Shown here piece after piece: positions 8,344-17,443 of a stretch of DNA of 64,000 nt. Numbering within the stretch: position 1 is the stretch's first letter; every line of letters begins with the position of its first letter. The DNA comes from an uncultured Clostridia bacterium. GTDB taxonomy: Bacteria > Bacillota > Clostridia > Christensenellales > CAG-138. Location: NCBI GenBank assembly GCA_934633985.1, contig CAKTYU010000001.1:1-64000 (forward strand), in the 5' to 3' direction. A model generated the notes under the pieces. That model was given only the letters and a program-made list of their open reading frames with translations. It made no database searches and was not told the DNA's origin. Position numbers and translations under genes: made by a program.

Positions 8344-9855
8344 ATGTCTGAGTTTTTGCTGGAGATGCGCGGTGTGTGCAAGTCCTTCCCCGGCGTAAAG
8401 GCGCTGGACAATGCACAGCTTTGCCTCCGTCCCGGCTCGGTACACGCCCTGATGGGCGAAAACGGCGCCGGCAAATCCACGCTTATGAAATGCATGTTCG
8501 GCATCTACAAGATGGATGCCGGCGAGATACTTTACAACGGCAAGCCCGTCTCCATACATGACCCTATGGAGGCGCTCAACATGGGCATTGCCATGGTGCA
8601 TCAAGAGCTTCAGCCCATACCCGCAAGGACTATCGGCGAGAATATTTTCCTGGGACGTTACCCCATAAAGAAGCTGCTCGGCTTCATTCCGACTGTTGAC
8701 CATAAAAAAATGTACGAAGATACCGCAGCGCTGCTGAAGAAGGTCCACATGGACTTTGATCCGCGCCAAATGCTTGGAACGCTCAGCGTATCGCAGATGC
8801 AGCTCGTAGAGATAGCAAAGGCGGTTTCAGCCAACTGCAAGATACTGATACTGGACGAGCCCACCTCATCGCTTACCCAGAACGAGGTGGAGGCGCTGTT
8901 CCGCATCATAGAGGATCTTAAGGCGGAGGGCGTTGCGATTGTATATATCTCGCATAGGATGGATGAGATACTTCGCATAAGCGACGAGGTCACCATCATG
9001 CGCGACGGTCACTATATCGGCACATGGGATTCAAAAGACCTGACTACCGATATGATAATCTCCCGCATGGTCGGCCGCGAGCTAACCAATCTTTATCCGA
9101 AGCGCGAAAACGTACCCGGGGACATCGTATTCTCCGTCCGCGATTTCACCTCGATCAACCCGAAGAGCTTCCGGGGTGTTTCCTTCGATCTGCGCGAGGG
9201 GGAGATACTCGGCCTGGGCGGCCTTGTGGGCGCGCAGCGCACGGAGCTTATGGAGGGGCTTTTCGGCACGCGCTCGCATACCAGCGGCAAGATAATCTTC
9301 CGCGGCAAGGAGCTTAAGATCAACCGCCCCAAGGACGCCATAGATCAGGGCATAGCGATGCTGACAGAGGACCGCCGCCTTTCCGGCATAATGGGCGTCC
9401 TGTCCGTAGCGGATAATATTTCCATCTCTTCCCTCCGGCAGTATCTTGATTTCAACATCATGCTGGACAGCCGCAAGATCGAGCAGCTTGTCAAGGACAA
9501 CGTCAAAAAGATGAACATAAAGACCCCGTCCAGCAGGACCCTCATCAAATCGCTCTCCGGCGGCAACCAGCAAAAGGTGCTGATAGGGCGCTGGCTGGCC
9601 AATTCACCGGATGTGCTTATACTGGACGAACCTACGCGCGGCATAGACGTCGGCGCAAAATACGAGATATACTGCATCATCGCAGAGCTTGCGAAGCAGG
9701 GCAAATCCATCATAATGATCTCCAGCGAAATGGGCGAGCTTATCGGCATGTCCGACCGCATCATGGTAATGTGCGACGGGCGGCTGACCGGCACCGTAGA
9801 CGGCAAGGACGCCACGCAGGAAAACATAATGAATCTTGCCACGCAGTTCGCATAA
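8344..9855 (+). CDS. mglA: Galactose ABC importer ATPase (two nucleotide-binding domains)
   Basis: 503 residues from the ATG at 8344, which has GGAGG 8 bases upstream; an in-frame TTG at 8329 would bury that site. Domain 1 has Walker A GENGAGKST, an atypical signature region (LSVSQMQLVEIAKA) and Walker B ILILDEPTSSL. Domain 2 has a degenerate P-loop (GLVGAQRTEL), signature LSGGNQQK and VLILDEPTRGIDVG. The asymmetric double-ATPase layout is that of MglA/RbsA/XylG. It powers import through MglC. Confidence 0.95.
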   Translation: MSEFLLEMRGVCKSFPGVKALDNAQLCLRPGSVHALMGENGAGKSTLMKCMFGIYKMDAGEILYNGKPVSIHDPMEALNMGIAMVHQELQPIPARTIGENIFLGRYPIKKLLGFIPTVDHKKMYEDTAALLKKVHMDFDPRQMLGTLSVSQMQLVEIAKAVSANCKILILDEPTSSLTQNEVEALFRIIEDLKAEGVAIVYISHRMDEILRISDEVTIMRDGHYIGTWDSKDLTTDMIISRMVGRELTNLYPKRENVPGDIVFSVRDFTSINPKSFRGVSFDLREGEILGLGGLVGAQRTELMEGLFGTRSHTSGKIIFRGKELKINRPKDAIDQGIAMLTEDRRLSGIMGVLSVADNISISSLRQYLDFNIMLDSRKIEQLVKDNVKKMNIKTPSSRTLIKSLSGGNQQKVLIGRWLANSPDVLILDEPTRGIDVGAKYEIYCIIAELAKQGKSIIMISSEMGELIGMSDRIMVMCDGRLTGTVDGKDATQENIMNLATQFA

Positions 9856-9874
9856 ACAGAGGAGGAGAAAAGCC

Positions 9875-10888
9875 ATGCAGCTCAAAAGCTTCAATTTCCA
9901 GAAATTCTGGAAGCTCGTAAAATCCAACCCCATCGTGGTACTGCTTGTGGTGGTCGGCATTATCGTAGGCATCACCAAGGACAACTTCTTTTCCTGGAGC
10001 AATTTCGGCAACCTGACCAGCAACACGGCCGTCCGCTTCCTGATAGCCCTCGGCGTTTCCGGCTGCCTTATCACCAAGGGCACGGACCTTTCCGCAGGCC
10101 GGCAGGTGGGCTTTGCCGCGTGTCTGGCGGGCGTGCTGCTGCAGCGCGCAAATTACTCCGGCAGGCAGTTCCCCGATATGCCGGAGATGAATATGTTCGT
10201 CGTGCTGCTTATAGTGCTGGCGGTAGGCGCGCTCTTCGGCCTTCTTAACGGACTTATTATTTCCTTCCTGAACGTGCCGCCCTTTATTGCGACCCTCGGC
10301 ACCCAGACCGTCGTTTACGGCCTCTCTTTGGTATTTACCGATGCAAAGCCTATCGGCGGCTTTCAGGATATATACACCCAGCTCATCAACGGCCGCATAG
10401 GAAGCAGCGGAAAGGGCTTTTACCTGCCGTACCTGCTGATCGTCGCGCTGGTGTTCGGCCTGCTCTTCTGGTTCATTTACAATAAGACCTGCCTCGGCAA
10501 GTATATGTACGCCATAGGCGGCAACGAGGTCGCGGCGGAGGTTTCCGGCGTAAATACAAAAAAGACCAAGCTCATCATCTATACGACTGCCGGTATAATG
10601 TACGCTATGGCAGGCTACCTTCTGGCCGCAAAATCCGGCGGCGCATCGGCGGGCATGGGCAACGGCTATGAGCTTGAGGCCATCGCCGGCGCAACCATAG
10701 GCGGCGTTTCCACGACGGGCGGCATAGGTACCGTCGGCGGCATACTCGTGGGCGTTTTGGTGTTTGAATTCCTGAAGATCGTGCTCCAGTTCCTCGGCGT
10801 CAACCCCTACTACAACTACATCGTACAGGGCGTAGTTATCGTCGTCGCCGTTGCGCTGGATATAAGAAAGTACATAGCGAAGAAGTAA
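9875..10888 (+). CDS. mglC: Galactose ABC importer permease
   Basis: 337 residues from the ATG at 9875, which follows GGAGGAG; a longer frame to 9836 overlaps mglA without a ribosome site. About 8-10 TM helices are seen, with the carbohydrate-permease family features GxTDLSAGRQVGFAACLAGV and the EAIAGATIGGVSTTGGIGTV segment. The KGTDLSAG and GGNEVAAEVSG motifs are typical of MglC. It is the last gene of mglBAC and is followed by a perfect terminator. Confidence 0.92.
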   Translation: MQLKSFNFQKFWKLVKSNPIVVLLVVVGIIVGITKDNFFSWSNFGNLTSNTAVRFLIALGVSGCLITKGTDLSAGRQVGFAACLAGVLLQRANYSGRQFPDMPEMNMFVVLLIVLAVGALFGLLNGLIISFLNVPPFIATLGTQTVVYGLSLVFTDAKPIGGFQDIYTQLINGRIGSSGKGFYLPYLLIVALVFGLLFWFIYNKTCLGKYMYAIGGNEVAAEVSGVNTKKTKLIIYTTAGIMYAMAGYLLAAKSGGASAGMGNGYELEAIAGATIGGVSTTGGIGTVGGILVGVLVFEFLKIVLQFLGVNPYYNYIVQGVVIVVAVALDIRKYIAKK

Positions 10889-10905
10889 ACGGAGGAAAGG
10901 AACAT

Positions 10906-10932
10906 AAAACCCCGCCATGGCGGGGTTTTATT
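10906..10932 (+). terminator. mglBAC terminator, likely bidirectional
   Basis: AAAACCCCGCC joins its exact complement GGCGGGGTTTT in a 24-base perfect palindrome at 10906-10929, with T-runs on both strands. It separates mglC from the XRE-cupin gene that converges on it. Confidence 0.9.
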
Positions 10933-11004
10933 AATTGAAAAAATAATGGGCCTGTGCAATGGGGAAAAGTCGCGCTATGCTATCGAAGGCCGAAGGCGGC
11001 GGCG

Positions 11005-11571
11005 CTATTTGGCGCTGCGGCTGCTAAAGGAGATAAGCACGAAATCATCCTCTCCGCAATTCTTAAGGTTGTGCTTTGTGCCGGCATATATATATAGGCT
11101 GTCGCCTTTTTTTAAATAGATGATCTCATTTTCAAAATATACATCTGCAGATCCTTCAAGAACAAACATGCATTCATCGTATGTGTGCAGTATCATGCCT
11201 TCCGAGGAAAAGCATCCGGAGGGTGTGGTATAGATAGTTCCGCGCATGGCGCAATCGTCGTTGTTCGGAGTAAAGACCTCGCTCTTTGTCTTAAGCTCGG
11301 GAAGGATTACTTTGTTGCGCTGATCGGCAAAGGACACGTAAAATGATCTGTCTTGAGGGGGAGCCTGTTCTGGGCTTTCGGGGGCAAGCAGGGATACCAT
11401 GGGAATATTAAGAACCTCTGAGAGCTTGCGGAGCACGGAAAGGGAGGGCTGTTTTAGCCCGCGCTCTATTTGGCTGAGATAGCTGGCGGTACAGCCTATA
11501 TCAGCGCTTAGGGTGGATAAAGTTATGTTTTTTGCCTTCCTGATAGATTTAAGATAACTGCTGTTTACCAT
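11005..11571 (-). CDS. XRE-family regulator with C-terminal cupin sensor domain
   Basis: 188 residues. Residues 5-62 form an XRE helix-turn-helix (LSADIGCTASYLSQIERG, then QPSLSVLRKLSEVLNIP). Residues about 110-185 form a small cupin (HTYDECMFVLEGSADVYFE, KKGDSLYIYAGTKHNLKN), normally the effector-binding part. It diverges from the peptide-use operon at 11877, which makes it the probable local regulator (inference from position). It could also act on its own promoter, a strong TTGAAA-17-TATAAT at 11618-11646. Confidence 0.88.
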   Translation of the reverse strand: MVNSSYLKSIRKAKNITLSTLSADIGCTASYLSQIERGLKQPSLSVLRKLSEVLNIPMVSLLAPESPEQAPPQDRSFYVSFADQRNKVILPELKTKSEVFTPNNDDCAMRGTIYTTPSGCFSSEGMILHTYDECMFVLEGSADVYFENEIIYLKKGDSLYIYAGTKHNLKNCGEDDFVLISFSSRSAK

Positions 11572-11617
11572 GTCCGAAAAGCTCCTTTATATGCCGCAGG
11601 ATAGTATCATCAATATA

Positions 11618-11646
11618 ATTATAAATTACAAATTATTTTTTTTCAA
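11618..11646 (-). promoter_or_regulatory. Promoter of the XRE-cupin regulator
   Basis: On the minus strand TTGAAA (11646-11641) is followed after 17 bases by a perfect TATAAT (11623-11618), 47 bases upstream of the regulator start. Confidence 0.75.
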
Positions 11647-11755
11647 GGACGATGATAAGCGCGGGCCGGGCTGCTGCTGAGAAACAATGATTACAGCAAA
11701 GAAAAAGACGAATATTGCACATTGAACGAGACAAAACAGGGAAAATAATTTAATA

Positions 11756-11784
11756 TTGACAAATACAAAAATCGCGATTAAGAT
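11756..11784 (+). promoter_or_regulatory. Promoter of the peptide-use operon
   Basis: TTGACA (11756-11761), 17 bases, then TAAGAT (11779-11784). The tandem palindromic repeat at 11783-11812 begins inside the -10 and covers the expected start of transcription, so a protein bound there should block this promoter. Confidence 0.65.
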
Positions 11785-11812
11785 ATAGTTAATTAACATA
11801 TAGTTAATTAAC
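11783..11812. promoter_or_regulatory. Tandem palindromic operator candidate
   Basis: Two exact, abutting copies of the 15-base unit ATATAGTTAATTAAC occupy 11783-11797 and 11798-11812. Each contains the perfect 10-base palindrome GTTAATTAAC. The 15-base centre-to-centre spacing is about one and a half helical turns. Its position at the operon's start site and beside a divergent XRE regulator supports an operator role; binding itself is inferred. Confidence 0.6.
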
Positions 11813-11876
11813 GGCAACGCAGACATCGCATATCAGTGAACAAAGCAAGCATAACACGGAGATAGGAGAAGAAAAG

Positions 11877-12908
11877 ATGGAAAGCAGCAAGGTCGGGCGC
11901 AATATACCACAGATACCTGTGGTGGATGCACATTATGACTTGGGTATGTTTCTACAGCAAGAACGGCAAAAGGGAAAGCGAAAAATAATAGAGACAGAGC
12001 TTATGCCGGAATTGAGGCGGGGCGGGGTCCAGGTTTTGGTAAGCGCTATATATGTAGATGAAAACAGCGCCAGCGGCAGCGCGCTGAGGCAGGCCTGTAA
12101 CCAGATCGCGGCATTGCAGGCAGAGATGAAGGAGTCGCCTGACCTGTTTTCCGTGTGTACCTCCGCCATGGAAATAGAAAAGGCGAGAAAAGAAGGGAAG
12201 CCGGCTATTATCATGTCCTTTGAGGGGATAGAACCGCTGGGGAGAAATGTCGAGCTTCTGGATTTCTTTTATGAATCGGGCGTAAGGGGAATAGGGCTTG
12301 CACATGCCCGGAGGAATTTGGCCTGTGACGGCGCCATGTACACAAGCAGCCCGCACAATATCGGGGCCGGATTGACTGACTTTGGCGTAGAGCTTGTGGA
12401 AAAAGCACAGGAGCTCCACATGCTGATAGACGTATCGCATTTGAATGACGCCGGAACGAAGGATGTGCTGGATATCGTCAAGGGACCCGTCATAGCCAGC
12501 CACAGCAACTGCCGCGCACTGAATCCAACGTTGAGGAACATCGACGATACACTGCTGCGCCGCATTGCGGACAGCGGCGGAGTCATAGGGCTCAATGGAT
12601 GCAGCGTGCTGGTAAGCGACAGAGAAGGCAACGCAAACATGGAAATGTTGATAGGGCATTTAAACCATCTGGTGAATGTTGCCGGTATAGAGCATGTGGG
12701 CTTAGGCTTCGACATAGCCCAGATGATACTCCCGGATGCGTTCATAACGGTGAATGGGATAAAGCAGAAGGTCGTGGATATCGTTGCCAGCCACGGAGAT
12801 ATACCGGAGTTTACCGAGGAGCTTCTGAAGCATGGATATACGGAGGAAATGCTGAGGAAGATATACGCGGAGAACTTCCTCAGAGTATATCGGGACGTGC
12901 TGGTTTGA
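11877..12908 (+). CDS. Peptidase M19 (membrane/renal dipeptidase family)
   Basis: 343 residues. The zinc dipeptidase signature is present: HxD (VVDAHYDLG, residues 20-28), the bridging Glu in MSFEGIEPLG, then DVSHLNDAG and ASHSNCRALNPTLRNIDD, and the C-terminal VGLGFD. Family members hydrolyse dipeptides, often with a D-residue at the C-terminal side, using a binuclear zinc centre. There is no signal peptide, so it acts in the cytoplasm despite the family name. It is the first gene of the operon and probably cleaves dipeptides imported by the transporter encoded behind it. Confidence 0.9.
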   Translation: MESSKVGRNIPQIPVVDAHYDLGMFLQQERQKGKRKIIETELMPELRRGGVQVLVSAIYVDENSASGSALRQACNQIAALQAEMKESPDLFSVCTSAMEIEKARKEGKPAIIMSFEGIEPLGRNVELLDFFYESGVRGIGLAHARRNLACDGAMYTSSPHNIGAGLTDFGVELVEKAQELHMLIDVSHLNDAGTKDVLDIVKGPVIASHSNCRALNPTLRNIDDTLLRRIADSGGVIGLNGCSVLVSDREGNANMEMLIGHLNHLVNVAGIEHVGLGFDIAQMILPDAFITVNGIKQKVVDIVASHGDIPEFTEELLKHGYTEEMLRKIYAENFLRVYRDVLV

Positions 12909-12976
12909 TGATAGATTAAAAATCGGCTTTACATCATAAAAGCATCGATTAAAGAAAAAAGAAAAGGAGAAAAAAG

Positions 12977-14503
12977 ATGAAAAAATTGATTGCACTCGTG
13001 TTGTCGCTGCTTGCAGTGGCAAGCCTTGTAGCAGGCTGCAGCTCGGGCAAAGGTACAACCGTAAACAGCGGAGAAAAGTCCGTCACCTTCTCCCTGCTAT
13101 CTTCCCCTCCCAGCCTTGACCCCGCGACGACCACTGAAGGCCATTCCCTGATGGTAGAGACCCAGCTGTTCAGCATGCTGGTAGACAGCAAAGGCGGCAA
13201 CTCCAGTGAGATTAAACCTGATATCGCTGAAAGCTGGGAAGTTAGCGAGGACGGGCTGACCTACACGTTTAAGCTCCGCGATGACGTATATTTCCACAAC
13301 GGCAAGCTGCTGACCGCAGACGACGTTGCTTATACATTCAACAGGGTAATGACCGAGCCCTATACCGCTTACTATGCTGCAGCAATCAAGTCCGTTGAGG
13401 CTACCGATGAGCACACCTTTGTTGCACACCTCAACTATCCGTATGCTGACTTCCTGACACTGATCGGCGGCATCTATTTCGGCATCTGCTGCGAGGAAGC
13501 CATTACCGCAGGCAACGACTTTATGTATAAGCCCGTTGGTACCGGCCCCTACAAGCTGGAGGGCGGATATATCCCAGGACAGGCCTTTAAGTTTGTCTAC
13601 AACGACCGGTATTATGGCGCAGAGCCCGACATCAAGGAGATAAACTTCAAAATTCAGCCGGATACCAACACCGCCGTCATCTCCCTGCAGAACGGTGAGA
13701 CCGACTTTATCCCTGCGCTGACTGTGAACGACATCGGAACCATCGAGAACGACGAAAACCTTGCGCTCTACCAGGCTCCCAGCTACACTATTTATCATGT
13801 GTGCTTCAACAAGCACAACGCGCCTTGGAATATCAAGGAAGTCCGTCAGGCCGTAAACTATGCGATCAACAAGCAGGATCTGCTGGACGGCGCCCTGAAC
13901 GGCATCGGCACCATTGCAAACGCGCCCTTGAACAGCCTGCACCTCGGCTACAACGACAGCATACCCTTCAACGAGTATGACCTTGATGCCGCCAAGGCCA
14001 AGATGGTGGAAGCGGGATATCCCGATGGCTTCTCCTGCAGCCTGATGGTAAGTAGTACCAATGCGGTCGCCATGAAGATAGCGCAGATCATGCAGAACCA
14101 GTTGGCGCAGATAGGTATCGACGTATCCGTTGAACAGCTGGAAAGGGCTGCCTGGAACGACAACCTCGACAAGAATAACTTTGAATTTTCTATAGTTGGT
14201 CTCAACTGGCCGGATAGCAACAACATGGTAAAATTCCTTTACCATACCGACGGCGGATTCAACTATGACCATGTTTACAGCAGCCCTGAAATGGACGAAA
14301 TGATCGTGAGGGCAAGCCAGACTTCGGATACTGCCGAACGCGTAGAGCTGTATAAGAAGATCGTAGAGCTGGGCCATGAGGATCTACCTATAATATGCCT
14401 CCTCTTCCCCAATGAGATCGTAGGAGCCAACAAGAACATCGGCGGTATAGAGATCGTTGATAACTGCTACTTCCCCGTAGCGACTTGGACCTTGAACCAA
14501 TAA
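12977..14503 (+). CDS. Peptide-binding lipoprotein (SBP family 5, DppA/OppA-like)
   Basis: 508 residues. The signal peptide has the lipobox LVAGC with Cys at 21. The mature protein follows the family 5 pattern: SLDPATTTEGHSLM near the start, IAESWEVSEDGLTYTFKLRD, FHNGKLLTADDVAYTF, and KPVGTGPYKLE. It binds peptides or related solutes outside the membrane for the permeases encoded next. A stable hairpin after the stop suggests that it is made in excess. The exact ligand cannot be read from sequence. Confidence 0.9.
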   Translation: MKKLIALVLSLLAVASLVAGCSSGKGTTVNSGEKSVTFSLLSSPPSLDPATTTEGHSLMVETQLFSMLVDSKGGNSSEIKPDIAESWEVSEDGLTYTFKLRDDVYFHNGKLLTADDVAYTFNRVMTEPYTAYYAAAIKSVEATDEHTFVAHLNYPYADFLTLIGGIYFGICCEEAITAGNDFMYKPVGTGPYKLEGGYIPGQAFKFVYNDRYYGAEPDIKEINFKIQPDTNTAVISLQNGETDFIPALTVNDIGTIENDENLALYQAPSYTIYHVCFNKHNAPWNIKEVRQAVNYAINKQDLLDGALNGIGTIANAPLNSLHLGYNDSIPFNEYDLDAAKAKMVEAGYPDGFSCSLMVSSTNAVAMKIAQIMQNQLAQIGIDVSVEQLERAAWNDNLDKNNFEFSIVGLNWPDSNNMVKFLYHTDGGFNYDHVYSSPEMDEMIVRASQTSDTAERVELYKKIVELGHEDLPIICLLFPNEIVGANKNIGGIEIVDNCYFPVATWTLNQ

Positions 14504-14514
14504 ATATTCAGCTT

Positions 14515-14549
14515 CATGAAGGAGCGCCGTTTAACAGTGCTCCTTCATG
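14515..14549 (+). promoter_or_regulatory. Intercistronic hairpin after the binding-protein gene
   Basis: CATGAAGGAGC (14515-14525) and its exact complement GCTCCTTCATG (14539-14549) form an 11-bp stem with a 13-base loop. There is no T-tract, so it is unlikely to stop transcription fully; mRNA protection and partial attenuation before the permease genes fit better. Confidence 0.65.
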
Positions 14550-14623
14550 CCTATCGTGTAAAAAACGTTTCAGCGACAACAGCGAAATTTAATTGAAGGC
14601 ACCGTAAAAAAGGAGGGCTAAAC

Positions 14624-15541
14624 TTGCTGAAATATATTTCAAAACGAATCATATACCTTATTCCGGTACTAATCGGTATAGTTTTTCTGGTATTTACGAT
14701 CATGTATTTCTCCCCCGGGGACCCCGCCAGGCTCATACTGGGCGACCGCGCACCGGAGGAGCAGGTGGCAGCCTTGAGGCATGAGTTGGGATTGGATCTT
14801 CCATATTATCAGCAGCTTTTCAACTATATAAAAAATGCCATACACGGAGACTTCGGAAATTCCTATCTGCTTCGCATGCCGGTTTGGGATATAATCAAGC
14901 TGAGATTCCCTCTGACACTGCAGCTTACGACCTTTACAATGCTGATAGCGGTGTTGATAGGCGTACCTGTCGGCATCCTGTCGGCAGTAAAGCAGTATTC
15001 CGTTATCGACGCCTTTTCGGTAGTCTTTGCGCTGTTGATGGCATCAATTCCCGGGTTTTGGCTCGGCATGCTGTTAATGCTGCTGTTCTCCTTGAATTTA
15101 GGCTGGCTGCCCTCCAGCGGGTATGAGGGGTTGAAATGGCTCATACTGCCTTCCATTACCCTCGGCTTTATAAACTGCGCCACGATCATGCGTATGACCC
15201 GCTCCAGCATGCTGGAGGTGGTACGTCAGGACTTTATCCGCACCGCCCGCGCAAAGGGCGCCACGGAAAAGAGGGTCGTCTTCAGGCATGCGCTGAAAAA
15301 CGCCATCATTCCCGTTATTACAGTGGTGGGTACCGCATTTGGCTCCAGCTTGGGCGGGGCGGTGGTTACCGAGACCGTTTTCGGCCTGCCAGGCATGGGT
15401 ACACAAATAATTACCGCTATACGACAAAAAGACAATCCTGTTGTACTGGCGTCCGTCATCGTCATTGCGTTGGCGTTCAGCCTAGTCAACTTAATTGTAG
15501 ATATCCTATATACCTATATTGATCCTCGTATTCGCGATTAA
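14624..15541 (+). CDS. Peptide ABC transporter permease (DppB-like)
   Basis: 305 residues starting at TTG (14624), chosen because AGGAGGG lies 6 bases before it and no ATG fits. It has an N-terminal TM helix, the conserved FSPGDPAR and ELGLDLPYYQQLFNYI, then five more TM helices. The permease-ATPase contact (EAA) loop reads YIRTARAKGATEKRVVFRHA-like, starting near residue 203. It pairs with the DppC-like product of the next gene. Confidence 0.93.
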   Translation: MLKYISKRIIYLIPVLIGIVFLVFTIMYFSPGDPARLILGDRAPEEQVAALRHELGLDLPYYQQLFNYIKNAIHGDFGNSYLLRMPVWDIIKLRFPLTLQLTTFTMLIAVLIGVPVGILSAVKQYSVIDAFSVVFALLMASIPGFWLGMLLMLLFSLNLGWLPSSGYEGLKWLILPSITLGFINCATIMRMTRSSMLEVVRQDFIRTARAKGATEKRVVFRHALKNAIIPVITVVGTAFGSSLGGAVVTETVFGLPGMGTQIITAIRQKDNPVVLASVIVIALAFSLVNLIVDILYTYIDPRIRD

Positions 15542-15558
15542 GGGGGAGGAGTTTGGAT

Positions 15559-16440
15559 ATGACGAAAAAGGCCGCCGCTGCAAGCGGCACTAAAAAAAGA
15601 AGTCAAGCGCAGGAGGTCTGGCTGCGGCTGAGGAAAAACAAGCAGGCTATGGCAGGATTAGCCGTTTTTTGCCTGATAGTGCTCATATGCTTGTCAGCTC
15701 CACTGTACATAGATTATGATGCAAGGGTCATCCAGCAGAATATTTCCGAAAAGCTGCAGGCCCCAAGCGCAGAGCATTTGCTCGGCACGGATAATTATGG
15801 CCGCGACACCTTGGCAAGGCTCATATTTGGCGGGCGCATCTCCATTACCATAGGCATTGTGACGGCGCTTTCAGCGCTGGCGGTAGGATGCCTCATAGGT
15901 GCGGCGGCAGGATTTTACGGCGGCAAGCTGGACAACATCATAATGCGTATCATGGATGTTTTCCTCGGCCTGCCCTCCGTCTTGCTTGCAATAGCGGTTA
16001 TCGCGGCCCTCGGCTCCAGCATCGTAAACCTGATGATATCCGTGGCCGTAGCATACGTGCCTATTTATGCCCGTATAATACGCTCGTCCGTGCTTTCCAT
16101 ACGAAGCAAGGAGTATATAGAGGCTGCCAGGGCAATAGGCACGGGCGACCTGCGCATTATCTGCAAAAATATCATCCCGAATGCCATAGGCCCGCTGATC
16201 GTCCAGGCTACCCTTGGCGTGGGAGAGATAATAATCGCAGCCGCAGGCTTCAGCTTCTTGGGTCTGGGCATAGAGCCTCCCCTTCCCGAGTGGGGGCGGA
16301 TGTTATCAGAAGGCAGAGAGGTCATAAGGACTATGCCTTCCCAGGTCATATATCCCGGCATTTGCATCATGGTAACGGTCCTGTCGCTTAATTTGCTGGG
16401 CGACGGCTTGAGAGATGCGCTTGATCCCAGGCTGAAGTAA
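15559..16440 (+). CDS. Peptide ABC transporter permease (DppC-like)
   Basis: 293 residues from the ATG at 15559. GGGGGAGGAG sits 7 bases upstream, whereas the in-frame TTG at 15553 is too close. Six TM helices, the LLGTDNYGRDTLARLI motif characteristic of DppC/OppC after TM1, and the EAA loop YIEAARAIGTGDLRIICKNI identify it. It starts 17 bases after the DppB-like stop. Confidence 0.93.
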   Translation: MTKKAAAASGTKKRSQAQEVWLRLRKNKQAMAGLAVFCLIVLICLSAPLYIDYDARVIQQNISEKLQAPSAEHLLGTDNYGRDTLARLIFGGRISITIGIVTALSALAVGCLIGAAAGFYGGKLDNIIMRIMDVFLGLPSVLLAIAVIAALGSSIVNLMISVAVAYVPIYARIIRSSVLSIRSKEYIEAARAIGTGDLRIICKNIIPNAIGPLIVQATLGVGEIIIAAAGFSFLGLGIEPPLPEWGRMLSEGREVIRTMPSQVIYPGICIMVTVLSLNLLGDGLRDALDPRLK

Positions 16441-16452
16441 GGAGGACATAAA

Positions 16453-17439
16453 ATGGAAACCAAAAATGAATTCCTCGAGATAAAGGATCTGTCGGTCTGC
16501 TACCACGCGTATGACGAGGTGGTAAAGGCCGTAAACCACGTGAGCCTTTCCCTGGAGAAGGGTGAGACACTGGGCCTCGTTGGCGAAACGGGCGCGGGCA
16601 AAACCACCACCGCCCTCAGCATAATGAGGCTGCTGCCCAAGCGCACCGGCGAAGTGCTTAACGGCGAAATAATTTTCAACGGTCAGAACCTGCTGAGTTT
16701 GCCGGAAAAGGATATGTTCGAGATCCGCGGCAGCCAGATAGCGATGATATTTCAGGATCCCATGACCGCCCTTAACCCTCTTCAGCGGGTTGGCGAGCAG
16801 ATTGCGGAGGTCATAAGCCTTCATCGCGACCAGAGCAAGGAAGAAACGGAAAAGACCGTTGATGAGATAATGAAAAGCGTGGGCCTCCCGCCAGACCGCA
16901 AGGACGAATATCCCCATCAGTTTTCCGGCGGAATGAAGCAGCGCATAGTTATAGCGATAGCGCTGGCCTGCAACCCCTCGCTCCTCATTGCGGACGAGCC
17001 CACCACTGCATTGGACGTGACCATTCAGGCGCAGATACTGCACATGATCGAGGAGCTGAAGCGCGAACGCAACACCTCGATGATACTCATTACCCACGAC
17101 CTGGGTATAGTCGTGGAAATGTGCAGCAAGGTAGCCATAATGTATGCAGGGGAGATAGTGGAATCCGGTACGGTCGAGGATATCTACGGAGCAAGGCAGC
17201 ATCCCTATACTATAGGCCTGTTCGATTCGGTTCCCAATCTGGAGGATGAGCAGGAAAGGCTTACACCGATTAACGGCTTGATGCCCGACCCCGTAAACCT
17301 TCCCAAAGGCTGCAAGTTCCATCCCCGCTGTCCCTATGCCACAGAAAGATGTAAAAAAGAGCAGCCCGCAAATGTAGAAGTATCCTCTGGCCACTTTGTA
17401 CAATGTCACATGGCCAAGGTTGCCGAAAAGGAGGAATAG
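16453..17439 (+). CDS. Peptide ABC transporter ATPase (DppD-like)
   Basis: 328 residues. Walker A GETGAGKTT, Q-loop FQDPMTALNPLQRVG, signature FSGGMKQR, Walker B LLIADEPTTALDVT and the switch His in LITHDLG are intact. The C-terminal oligopeptide-transporter ATPase extension has a Cys cluster (GCKFHPRCPYATERC), which in related proteins can hold an iron-sulfur cluster. It forms a heterodimer with the next product. Confidence 0.94.
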   Translation: METKNEFLEIKDLSVCYHAYDEVVKAVNHVSLSLEKGETLGLVGETGAGKTTTALSIMRLLPKRTGEVLNGEIIFNGQNLLSLPEKDMFEIRGSQIAMIFQDPMTALNPLQRVGEQIAEVISLHRDQSKEETEKTVDEIMKSVGLPPDRKDEYPHQFSGGMKQRIVIAIALACNPSLLIADEPTTALDVTIQAQILHMIEELKRERNTSMILITHDLGIVVEMCSKVAIMYAGEIVESGTVEDIYGARQHPYTIGLFDSVPNLEDEQERLTPINGLMPDPVNLPKGCKFHPRCPYATERCKKEQPANVEVSSGHFVQCHMAKVAEKEE

Positions 17440-17443
17440 CGTC

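Noticed and set aside
13097..14377. Minus-strand frame of 426 codons opposite the peptide-binding protein
   Set aside because: Antisense shadow of a typical family 5 binding protein.
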